From contig NZ_JACIYL010000050.1 in the NCBI RefSeq assembly GCF_014359955.1, forward strand, positions 1 through 11,362: 11,362 nt of DNA. The letters run 5' to 3'. The notes beneath the pieces are model-generated. The model searched no databases. It was not told the DNA's origin and saw only the letters and a program-made list of their open reading frames with translations. Each line of letters begins with the position of its first letter. The stretch's first letter is position 1. Positions 1 through 6,784 of the stretch are shown in pieces. The DNA is from Thermogutta sp. (GTDB taxonomy: Bacteria > Planctomycetota > Planctomycetia > Pirellulales > Thermoguttaceae). The position numbers were made by a program, and so were the translations under genes.

Positions 1-909
1 GATTGGATCAATGAATTCTGGTACTACGACCCGCGAACGGACGATCCTCGGTTTGACACTTTCGCCACCATTCAGAAACTGCGAGCTGTCCGTTGGGATC
101 GGGCGATCCTATTCACGAACAGTCTGAGAACGGCGTTGCTGGCCGTGGCTGGAGGGATTCCCGAACGAATCGGTTACGCCCGAGATGGCCGCGCTGCGCT
201 TTTAACACATCCTTTGCCGGTTCCTCGCGATGGACGAAAAATTCGCCGGGTACCGATGGTGGACTATTATCTCGGTCTCGCTCGGGCGATTGGCGCGAAC
301 GGCGACGATCGGCATCTGGAACTTCCGCTAAGCCTTTGGGGAGAAGTGTGTGCCGACCGGGTATGGAAGGACCTGAATCTCCCCACTCACGGGCCTGTGG
401 TTGCCATGCATGTGGGGGGAGCCTTTGGAGCATCCAAGTGCTGGCCGCCCAGTCATTTCGTCCAGCTTGCCCGCCGCATCGTTACCGATACTCCCGCGTG
501 GGTGCTCTTTGTGTGTGGTCACCGGGAAAGGGAACTCGTTCGCCAGATCACCAGGGAGGTGTCTGAGTCCAGGGTCGTTTCCATGGCGGATCAACCTCTG
601 GATTTGCAAACGCTGAAATCATGTTTGCACCGTTGTACAGCGATGGTTTCCACCGATAGCGGTCCCCGCCACATGGCCGCTGCATTGGGCAAGCCGGTGG
701 TTACGCTGTTCGGTCCGACCTGGCCGGTGGTTACGGCAAATCCCACCGTGGAATCGGTCGATCTCCAACTTTCATTAGACTGCATCCCCTGCGGTCAGCG
801 TCGTTGCCCGCTGGGCCATCACCGGTGCATGGTGGAATTATCCCCGGAAATGGTATTTCAGGCGCTTCTGCCGTTTATCAGCCGGGCACGATTCCGGAGC
901 GTGGCCTGA
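1..909 (+). CDS. waaF: Lipopolysaccharide heptosyltransferase (GT9, WaaF type), 5' partial
   Basis: The frame is open from base 1 to the TGA at 907-909, giving 302 residues. WaaF proteins are about 350 residues, so roughly the first 50 lie upstream of the window. GT9 enzymes transfer ADP-heptose onto the LPS inner core on the cytoplasmic side of the inner membrane. Visible family features, in window residue numbers: an acceptor-side segment with GGIPERIGYARDGR around 51-64; the donor-domain start GGAFGASKCWP at about 139-149; the signature STDSGPRHMAAALG at about 217-230, followed by KPVVTLFGPT; and a cysteine-rich C-terminal segment (CIPC...CPLGHHRCM, about 261-277) typical of the WaaF branch. 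The GT2 gene begins 18 nt downstream on the same strand, so the two are probably co-transcribed. GT9 assignment is near certain; the exact sugar (heptosyltransferase II or another GT9) is inferred. Confidence 0.88.
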   Translation, partial: DWINEFWYYDPRTDDPRFDTFATIQKLRAVRWDRAILFTNSLRTALLAVAGGIPERIGYARDGRAALLTHPLPVPRDGRKIRRVPMVDYYLGLARAIGANGDDRHLELPLSLWGEVCADRVWKDLNLPTHGPVVAMHVGGAFGASKCWPPSHFVQLARRIVTDTPAWVLFVCGHRERELVRQITREVSESRVVSMADQPLDLQTLKSCLHRCTAMVSTDSGPRHMAAALGKPVVTLFGPTWPVVTANPTVESVDLQLSLDCIPCGQRRCPLGHHRCMVELSPEMVFQALLPFISRARFRSVA

Positions 910-927
910 TACAGCCGGGAGACGAGA

Positions 928-1797
928 ATGAATCGGCCGCCGATCAGCGTGGTTATTCCCTGCAAGGATGAGGAAACGCACCTGGTGGACTGTGTCCGAT
1001 CTGTACTCGGCTGGGCAGATGAAATCCTGATCGCAGACAGCGGATCCACCGACAAGACTTTAGCCATTGCCCACGATTTTTGCGAAACCTATCCCGAGGT
1101 CTGTCGATTGGTCCAACGCGAGTTCATCAGTTTTGGCTCGTTCAAGGGTTGGGCGGTCAACCAGTGCCGGCACGATTGGGTTTTTGTTTTGGATGCCGAT
1201 GAAAGGATGACACCGGCGCTGCGTCGGGAAATTGACAAAGTGCTTTCAAAAAGCGATCGTCCGGATGCATTTCTCGCAGGATTTGAGCACCGGTTTCTCG
1301 GATATCGCATCAGGCACGGGAGTTGGAACCATAAAGTTGTCCGCCTCTTTCGTAGGTCCGTGGCCAATTACGATGCGAAGGCCGTCCACGAAAAAGTTGT
1401 TGTTTCGACAGGCAGAGTTGGCGTCTTGAAAGGGCGCGTTGAACACTGGACATGCACCTGTTTGGACAAGTGGTATCAAAAGAAGAACCGATACACAACG
1501 GCGGGAGCCCTGGAGAGGTGGAAGCGGGGCAAGCGGACTCACCTCTGGGATTTGGCCCTTCGTCCGATCGCGGTGTTTGTCAGGGGATATATAGTTAAAC
1601 TGGGGTTTCTAGATGGGCTAGGCGGCTTCTTAGTCGCCGTTGATGATGCCTTCACGGTCTTTCAGACGTACCTCAAACTTTGGGCGATTGCACACCAACG
1701 AGCGTCGGAAGGGCTTTCGACTCCTTGGCCAACAGCAGTTGTTCAGCCGACACTCCCCAAAAAGAGGGGCACTCTATCCACACAAGGGCTGTACTAG
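928..1797 (+). CDS. Family 2 glycosyltransferase, WaaE/KdtX-like
   Basis: 289 residues, ending in TAG. The ATG at 928 follows a GGGAGA-type ribosome binding site a few bases upstream. The N-terminus shows the GT-A nucleotide-sugar fold: ISVVIPCKDEE at residues 6-16, ILIADSGSTDKT at 33-44, and the metal-binding DxD in VLDADER (D89, D91). This order, with a C-terminal stretch rich in aromatic and basic residues (about 170-260), matches the WaaE/KdtX group, which adds glucose to the LPS inner core. The hydrophobic stretches near 220-255 could associate with the membrane. The last 35 or so residues, after the usual family end, are Ser/Thr/Pro/Lys-rich and show no recognisable motif. The gene directly follows a GT9 heptosyltransferase, which supports a core-oligosaccharide role. 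GT2 is certain; donor and acceptor are inferred. Confidence 0.88.
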   Translation: MNRPPISVVIPCKDEETHLVDCVRSVLGWADEILIADSGSTDKTLAIAHDFCETYPEVCRLVQREFISFGSFKGWAVNQCRHDWVFVLDADERMTPALRREIDKVLSKSDRPDAFLAGFEHRFLGYRIRHGSWNHKVVRLFRRSVANYDAKAVHEKVVVSTGRVGVLKGRVEHWTCTCLDKWYQKKNRYTTAGALERWKRGKRTHLWDLALRPIAVFVRGYIVKLGFLDGLGGFLVAVDDAFTVFQTYLKLWAIAHQRASEGLSTPWPTAVVQPTLPKKRGTLSTQGLY

Positions 1798-1880
1798 AGT
1801 CGAAGCGTTCTATCGTGGCATATTTGCCCACGTATCAGCATGCCCTGCTAAAGCTGAACGTCTTCGTGTGATCAAGAAAG

Positions 1881-1900
1881 CCTCCTAACTCGGCAGGAGG
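1881..1900. other. Short perfect hairpin after the GT2 gene
   Basis: CCTCCT at 1881-1886 pairs with AGGAGG at 1895-1900 across an 8-nt loop. No T-run follows on the + strand, so it is at best a weak terminator or a 3' stabilising hairpin for the glycosyltransferase mRNA. Confidence 0.4.
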
Positions 1901-1938
1901 AACAGACAGGCTCGTCCCACCTCTCACCCCTCGCACCG

Positions 1939-1965
1939 AAATTTTCGAATTTTCCGACAAAATTT
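1939..1965. repeat. AT-rich inverted repeat AAATTTT/AAAATTT
   Basis: AAATTTT at 1939-1945 is the reverse complement of AAAATTT at 1959-1965, with 13 nt between them. It lies in a locally AT-rich patch of an otherwise GC-rich spacer. It could be a protein-binding site or simple composition; nothing in the sequence decides this. Confidence 0.3.
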
Positions 1966-2070
1966 ACCTCGACGTTCGCGTTTTTCGATCCGGTTCTGGC
2001 TGAACCCTCCGAGTTCGAATCTAATGCGAGCTTTTTACTGACGATTACTTCTGTAAGAACAATGTGAAAT

Positions 2071-2136
2071 GCGACGAACTTCGGCGGCATACCGTTTCTA
2101 TGGCATTCAAGGGCAAGGACGGTATGTACCGGTCGC
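2071..2136 (+). other. Candidate structured RNA (nested stems) before a terminator
   Basis: CATACCGT (2088-2095) is perfectly complementary to ACGGTATG (2119-2126), giving an 8-bp stem with a 23-nt loop. GCGAC (2071-2075) pairs with GTCGC (2132-2136) outside it, leaving an asymmetric internal loop. The intrinsic terminator begins 10 nt downstream. Together this could be a small RNA, a structured 3' UTR of the GT operon, or an attenuator leader for the porin. It matches no riboswitch class that I know. The pairing is seen directly; the function is a guess. Confidence 0.3.
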
Positions 2137-2146
2137 AGCCAGCGGG

Positions 2147-2181
2147 ACGGGGCTTGGGGAATAGGCACGCCCCGTTTTTTT
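2147..2181 (+). terminator. Strong intrinsic terminator upstream of the porin
   Basis: ACGGGGC at 2147-2153 pairs perfectly with GCCCCGT at 2169-2175 across a 15-nt loop, and the stem runs straight into a seven-T tract at 2175-2181. This is a canonical rho-independent terminator on the + strand. It ends either the GT9-GT2 transcript or a short leader RNA for the porin, whose ATG is 76 nt after the T-run. Confidence 0.85.
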
Positions 2182-2256
2182 GAGCAGGTCGGCGGCAGTT
2201 AGCGGTGTTCAGGGATGGTTCACATCTTAGGCAGTGGTTAGGAAAAGGAGTTCCCC

Positions 2257-3639
2257 ATGAGGTGCCGAGCTTCCGGGATGAGGCTTTTCATTGCGCTGAT
2301 ACTATCAGGGTGGGTCGCTTTTCCGCGCCCGGGATCGGCCGGCGGCTTCAATGATCTCACGGAGACGCGTCTTCGCCAGCTTGAGGAGGAAACACAGCGT
2401 CTGCGTGCCGAATTGGAAGCGCTTCAGGCCACGCAGCCAGTAGCCCTTCCGCGGGTGACTGGTGACCCCGTGGCCTTTGAAACGGAAGCAGCCCAACCTG
2501 CAGCTCCCTCGATGGATGAGATCCGGGCGGAAATGAAGAAGCTCGCGTGGACGAAAGGGGATATTCAGATCATCCCTTATGGGTACCTGTGGGCCACTAC
2601 GTCGTATGAAACACTCCATTCTAACATCGGTGACTATACACTCTACGTGTTTTCGCCGGACGATCGTCCGGAAGGGGCCTGGCACGTGGACGGCAAGTCA
2701 ACGCGGTTGGGTATCGACTTCGTTGGACCGATGTTGCCGCGATTCGGCTGTGCCCAGACCGGCGGGAAAGTGGAACTCGATTTTCAAGGAGCGTTTCAGA
2801 CCGAGAACCGCGGGACGGTCCTGCTTCGTCACGCCTATGTCGAAGTGAAAAACGAGTACTTCCGCCTGCTGGCAGGTCAAACCTGGGATGTCATTTCACC
2901 GCTGCTTCCGGGCACGATCATGTATTCAGTAGGCTGGGGGGCTGGAAACATCGGATATCGGCGCGCCCAGTTTCGGGCTGAGCGCTACTACCATTTCTCT
3001 GACGTATTGCTCGTCACAACACAGGCGTCTATCAATGCTGACATTGCATCCGACATCGCGGGAAATGTGGTGGCCGAGCACGCTGAGTGGCCCGTCATTG
3101 AAGGTCGATTAGGTTTTACCGTCGGCCCCCGGGGCCCCGGTGAGCATCCTCTTGAATTTGGTGTTTCGGCGCACATCGGTGAGCAGATTTTCTACCTCCC
3201 TGGTCCACCGGTCACCGAGGAAGACTTCCGAACCTGGTCCTTCAACGTGGATGTGAAATTTCCCATCACCCCGCGATTTGGCGTCCAGGGCGAGTTCTTT
3301 ACAGGGGAAAACCTCGGTGCTTACCTGGGTGGAATAATTCAGGGCGTCAACCTTGCCAGGGGGAATACGATCCGCGCCACCGGTGGGTGGGTGGACGTGT
3401 GGTACGACTGGACGGATCGGCTTCACAGCCATGTAGGTTATTCGATCGACGACCCATTCAACCAGGATCTCAGTCCCGGCCAGAGGAGTTATAACCAATT
3501 CTATTTTGCAAACATCACGTATGATGTGACGAAGAAGTTCATCCTCGGTTTCGAGGTGCAGCAATGGAAAACAAACTGGGTCGCCAAGTCGCCTGCCGAC
3601 AGCACCCGGTTTGAGGTCATGGTACGATACGGGTTCTGA
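2257..3639 (+). CDS. DcaP-like outer-membrane beta-barrel protein
   Basis: 460 residues. The ATG at 2257 has a strong ribosome binding site (GGAAAAGGAG) six bases upstream; an in-frame ATG at codon 8 is a less likely start. Residues 1-28 form a Sec signal (basic start, hydrophobic FIALILSGWVAF, probable cut after GSA). Residues 33-57 are a short Leu/Glu/Arg-rich coiled coil, as in the trimerising N-terminal helix of DcaP-type porins. A Pro/Ala-rich linker (58-85) follows, and from about 102 the protein is an alternating-residue beta-barrel with the DcaP-like stretch LLAGQTWDVISPLLPGT (204-220). It ends in VRYGF, with the C-terminal Phe that is the usual outer-membrane targeting signal. It probably forms a channel for small solutes. 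Family assignment is by motif and architecture; the substrate is unknown. The final seven codons are duplicated just after the stop. Confidence 0.82.
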   Translation: MRCRASGMRLFIALILSGWVAFPRPGSAGGFNDLTETRLRQLEEETQRLRAELEALQATQPVALPRVTGDPVAFETEAAQPAAPSMDEIRAEMKKLAWTKGDIQIIPYGYLWATTSYETLHSNIGDYTLYVFSPDDRPEGAWHVDGKSTRLGIDFVGPMLPRFGCAQTGGKVELDFQGAFQTENRGTVLLRHAYVEVKNEYFRLLAGQTWDVISPLLPGTIMYSVGWGAGNIGYRRAQFRAERYYHFSDVLLVTTQASINADIASDIAGNVVAEHAEWPVIEGRLGFTVGPRGPGEHPLEFGVSAHIGEQIFYLPGPPVTEEDFRTWSFNVDVKFPITPRFGVQGEFFTGENLGAYLGGIIQGVNLARGNTIRATGGWVDVWYDWTDRLHSHVGYSIDDPFNQDLSPGQRSYNQFYFANITYDVTKKFILGFEVQQWKTNWVAKSPADSTRFEVMVRYGF

Positions 3640-3660
3640 ATGGTACGATACGGGTTCTGA
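3619..3660 (+). repeat. Exact 21-bp tandem duplication across the porin stop codon
   Basis: Bases 3619-3639 encode the last six residues (MVRYGF) plus TGA. Bases 3640-3660 repeat them exactly, again ending in TGA. The unit is a whole number of codons, so readthrough of the first stop would append a second copy of the C-terminal targeting motif. The second copy opens with ATG directly after the first TGA. With no mismatch between copies, the duplication is probably recent. Confidence 0.95.
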
Positions 3661-3687
3661 TTCGCGATCACCTGTCAAACGCCATCC

Positions 3688-3716
3688 CCGGCCGACCCGA
3701 ACCCTCGGTCGGCCGG
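3688..3716. terminator. GC-rich hairpin between convergent genes
   Basis: CCGGCCGACC (3688-3697) pairs perfectly with GGTCGGCCGG (3707-3716) around a 9-nt loop. It lies between the 3' ends of the porin (+) and the M16 protease (-). No T-run follows on either strand, so it is not a classical intrinsic terminator. It may still act as a bidirectional pause or mRNA-end stabiliser. A weaker bulged hairpin (CGGCTCC/GGAGTCCG, 3761-3781) lies nearer the protease end. Confidence 0.5.
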
Positions 3717-3809
3717 ACGTCTTGACCATGGTGCTAATTGTCGACCACACATTGCCACAGCGGCTCCGTTTGAGGAGTCCGCCCCTGCAGCGCGCCGGAG
3801 AAAAAACTG

Positions 3810-6536
3810 TCACCGGTTTTGCGAGGCAGGAAGCTCAAATGAGGGCGCAGGCGAAACGGTCGCCAGCACGAATGGGCCAAAGTATTTCCGGGCCACTCGT
3901 TTGACATCTTCCAGTGTCACCGCCTTGATCCGCTCGTCGAATTTCTTGTCGTAGTCATACCCAAGCCCGTACAGCTCATCGAGCGCAGCCTGGGTGGCCT
4001 GGGCTGCGATGGTGATGTTCTGCTGGGCGTGGTAGGAGATGAGTAATTCCTTCGCCCGTTCGAATTCCTCGTCAGTGATCTCGCCCTGTTTGGCCTTCTC
4101 CACATTCTTCAGCACCCGCTGCACCACTTCAGCAAGTGTGTCCGGTCTCGTTTGCGCCATAATGACGAAGTAACCCGGTGCCGGGCCGGTCGATTGAAAG
4201 GCGTGGACCCCATAAACCAGCCCTGCCCCGCGCAGTTCCTCATGCAACCAGCCGCCCGGGTAATCATATCCCGACATGATCGTGTCGAGGACCATCATCG
4301 CCGTGTAGTCGGCCTCGTCGCGAATGCTCGGCCCGGGATATCCCATGAGGAGCACGGCCGTCGGTTTCTGGACTTGCTTGTGGCCGGTAACGAGATTGGG
4401 TATGGCGTTGTTGCGATCAAATGTGATCTTTGGGGCATCTGCCGGCGGTGTGAGCTTTCCGTACCATTTTTCCACCATGTCCACGGCCTCGTCGGGATTG
4501 ATGTCTCCAAACACCGCGACCACCATGTTCGCGGGATTGAGCAGCACTCGATGGTACTGCTTAATATCGTCCAGCGAGAGCCGCTCCACGGTTTCCCGCT
4601 TCCCGCCGGTCAGAATGTGATAAGGTGAATCCGCAGGAAGCAGGTCGGCGAAAAGCTCCTGTGCTTCCGCTTGAGGACTCGCGCTTCGCTGGGCGATTGC
4701 ATCCAGCACCAGTTTCTTGACTTTGGCAAATTCGCCCTCGTCAAATCGCGGTTCCAGCAAACACTCCGTCACCAGGTCTCCCGCCTTCGCGAAATTTTCT
4801 TTCAAAATGTTCAGACTGGCGACAACCGTATTGCGACCGGGGAGAAAGCCCACGCGAGCATCCAGATCGTCGAACAGTTCGGCAATCTGGTCCGCTGTAT
4901 AGTTGCGAGTGCCCTTGTCGAGCATTCCCGCAAGCAGTGCCGTCCTGCCTGCTGTTTCGGGCGTATCCAGGAGATTGCCGCCAAGAATGGCCACCTGCAT
5001 GGTGACGATCGGCAATCGGGCCTGCCGCTTGACCAGCACGCGCAATCCATTCGGCAAACGAACGAGCCGTATGTCTGATTCTTCGCTTTGCAGCCCCTCG
5101 GATGCGGTTTTGGGTGCGCGCCCCAACGGAGCAATGACGACCTCGTTGAGCCGATCCGGAACGAAATACTTGCGTGCCACCTCCCGAAGCTGCTCACTGG
5201 TGACCGATTGAATGCGTTCTGTATAGAGCTTGTCGAAGAGCGGATCGCCGGTGGCCAGATAGCTTCGTGCAAGACTTTCCGCGGTGGCCTGCAGACTTTC
5301 TCTTTCGAAGATCCAATCGGAAACTTTTTTCTTTTTGGCCCGGGCGAGTTCATTCTCGGGAACCAGTTCATCGCGAAGACGATACACTTCTTCGAGAATG
5401 ATGCGTCGGACTTCCTCATAATTTTCCGGCGGACAGGTGGCCAGGATTCCAAACCACCCTCGAACGTACTCTGGCGTCGCACTGGCTGCATCGACGCGGA
5501 GAGCGAGGGGCTTCTCTCGTTGCAACCGCCGAACCAGGCGTGACGATTCGCCGCGGGCCAGGATATCCGCCAGAACATCGAGGGGATAAAGGTCGGGATC
5601 GGTCAGCTTCACAGTGGGCCAGGCGATGGCAATGTCCGTGGCGTCTCCTTCCATCTCCCGAACCGCCCGCCGCGGAGTCACTTGGGGCGGTTCGTCTCCC
5701 AAAGCGATGTAAGTCTCCGCTGCCCGGGGAATCCCCCGATACTGTTCTGCGATCTGCTGGATAACCTCATCTGTCTGAACGTCACCTACCACCACGAAGA
5801 CCTGATTGTTGGGAATATAACGCGCCCGATAGAACTGGATGATCGCCTCGTTGCTGGTGTGGTTGAGCACGTCCAGATAGCCGATCACCGGATGGCGGGC
5901 CGGGTGCACCAGGTAAAGGGTTTGATTGAGCAATTTCCACAGCACGCGGGACCGACTGACTTCCCCGTCGGCCAGCTCCTGCTTGACCACCTTGAGTTCC
6001 CGCTCGAACTCCTTGGGTTCAAATGCCACCCGCTGCATGGCATCAGCCAGCAGCTCGATGACTTCTTTGACGTGGCGCGCCGGACAATCGATGTAGTAGC
6101 AGGTGAAATTCGTGGTTGTATACGCGTTGGTCTTGCCGCCAAATCGATCGATAATGGCGGCGATCTCCTTCTCCGTCCGCTTGGTTGTGGTTCCACCGGC
6201 CACAACATGTTCCAGGACATGGCTGAGTCCCGCCCCCAGGTGCTCGGCTTCGTAAATGCTTCCGGTGTATTTGACGTAACATCTCACGGTGGCCGCCTGG
6301 ACGGTATGATTCTCCTGAACAATGATCGTCAGCCCGTTGGAAAGTTCCGCCACTGTCACGCCCTGTGGGTACACCTGGCGCTTGACGACCGTGGGCACAC
6401 CCTGATCAGCTTCCGATGGGGATTGGGACATTCCAGCAGTGTTCATACTCACCATCGCGATCATGCTGAGGCCGAGAGACAAAAAAAACTGTCCACGTCG
6501 CATCACGTTCGCTACAGAAAGCGTTTTCCTTGTCAT
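3810..6536 (-). CDS. Secreted M16 zinc metalloprotease, two-half single chain
   Basis: 908 residues read on the minus strand. The start at 6536 is preceded by GGAGA (6544-6548) with a 7-nt spacer. Residues 11-36 (MRRGQFFLSLGLSMIAMVS...) look like a Sec signal, so the enzyme is probably periplasmic. The N-half carries the inverted zinc motif HVLEH (H106, E109, H110), and E187 follows after exactly 76 residues, fitting the M16 pattern HxxEH-x76-E; this half should be catalytic. A second M16-like pair of domains starts near residue 490. There the aligned motif is ALLAG (533-537), with no metal ligands, but the substrate-binding stretch LHEELRGAGLVYGV is kept. This active/inactive arrangement resembles PqqL-type and bacterial pitrilysin-like proteases that degrade peptides in a closed chamber. 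The gene stands alone, convergent with the porin. The substrate is unknown. Confidence 0.93.
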   Translation of the reverse strand: MTRKTLSVANVMRRGQFFLSLGLSMIAMVSMNTAGMSQSPSEADQGVPTVVKRQVYPQGVTVAELSNGLTIIVQENHTVQAATVRCYVKYTGSIYEAEHLGAGLSHVLEHVVAGGTTTKRTEKEIAAIIDRFGGKTNAYTTTNFTCYYIDCPARHVKEVIELLADAMQRVAFEPKEFERELKVVKQELADGEVSRSRVLWKLLNQTLYLVHPARHPVIGYLDVLNHTSNEAIIQFYRARYIPNNQVFVVVGDVQTDEVIQQIAEQYRGIPRAAETYIALGDEPPQVTPRRAVREMEGDATDIAIAWPTVKLTDPDLYPLDVLADILARGESSRLVRRLQREKPLALRVDAASATPEYVRGWFGILATCPPENYEEVRRIILEEVYRLRDELVPENELARAKKKKVSDWIFERESLQATAESLARSYLATGDPLFDKLYTERIQSVTSEQLREVARKYFVPDRLNEVVIAPLGRAPKTASEGLQSEESDIRLVRLPNGLRVLVKRQARLPIVTMQVAILGGNLLDTPETAGRTALLAGMLDKGTRNYTADQIAELFDDLDARVGFLPGRNTVVASLNILKENFAKAGDLVTECLLEPRFDEGEFAKVKKLVLDAIAQRSASPQAEAQELFADLLPADSPYHILTGGKRETVERLSLDDIKQYHRVLLNPANMVVAVFGDINPDEAVDMVEKWYGKLTPPADAPKITFDRNNAIPNLVTGHKQVQKPTAVLLMGYPGPSIRDEADYTAMMVLDTIMSGYDYPGGWLHEELRGAGLVYGVHAFQSTGPAPGYFVIMAQTRPDTLAEVVQRVLKNVEKAKQGEITDEEFERAKELLISYHAQQNITIAAQATQAALDELYGLGYDYDKKFDERIKAVTLEDVKRVARKYFGPFVLATVSPAPSFELPASQNR

Positions 6537-6618
6537 CGGATGATCTCCATCGCAATAGCCACTCGGTTGGCGTCAACCCGTTTGGGTTTAACCTGTTCAT
6601 TATTACGCCCGGGGGTTC

Positions 6619-6669
6619 GCCGTCCACCCACGGCGGGCTGTGGTCACAGTGGGTGGATCGCCGCCACCC
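6619..6669. repeat. Competing hairpins in the divergent intergenic region
   Basis: TCCACCCAC (6623-6631) pairs perfectly with GTGGGTGGA (6649-6657). The loop holds an interrupted palindrome, CTGTG-GT-CACAG (6638-6649). The same arms also have alternative partners: GCCGT/ACGGC (6619-6623 with 6630-6634) and GGGTGG/CCACCC (6651-6656 with 6664-6669). The structures exclude each other. They lie 80-130 nt upstream of the M16 start and upstream of the + promoter candidate, so they could be operators or part of the M16 leader. Confidence 0.4.
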
Positions 6670-6718
6670 TGGTGAGCACCCGGTTCACGCGGCTAAAGGC
6701 ATCTTCCGTCCCCGTTTC

Positions 6719-6748
6719 TTGCCCGGAGGTTGGTGTGTCTGATATTAT
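6719..6748 (+). promoter_or_regulatory. Sigma70-type promoter candidate for the ISOC-like hydrolase
   Basis: TTGCCC (6719-6724) and TATTAT (6743-6748) are 18 nt apart. Transcription would start near 6755, about 30 nt before the first ATG of the hydrolase. The -10 is close to consensus; the -35 matches at TTG plus one further base. Confidence 0.5.
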
Positions 6749-6784
6749 AGGCCTTAATTTTGGACCGATTCGTACGTACTGCGC

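Larger units (their letters stand above)
1798..2256. other. 459-bp gene-free spacer
   Basis: No convincing gene lies between the GT2 gene and the porin. Reading frames here are short, lack ribosome binding sites and show no family features. The spacer holds a 6-bp perfect hairpin (1881-1900), an AT-rich inverted repeat (1939-1965), a nested pair of stems (2071-2136) and a strong intrinsic terminator (2147-2181). The 75 bases after the terminator should hold the porin promoter, but I see no good -35/-10 pair there. The porin ribosome binding site (GGAAAAGGAG, 2241-2250) is clear. Confidence 0.7.

Noticed and set aside
1872..2168. Minus-strand frame of 98 codons in the spacer upstream of the porin
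   Set aside because: It starts inside the terminator loop, has no ribosome binding site, and its sequence has no domain-like pattern.
3109..3813. Minus-strand frame of 234 codons containing a repeated EPVSYH segment
   Set aside because: The repeat is only the reverse reading of the 21-bp tandem duplication; the frame overlaps the porin and looks like no protein family.
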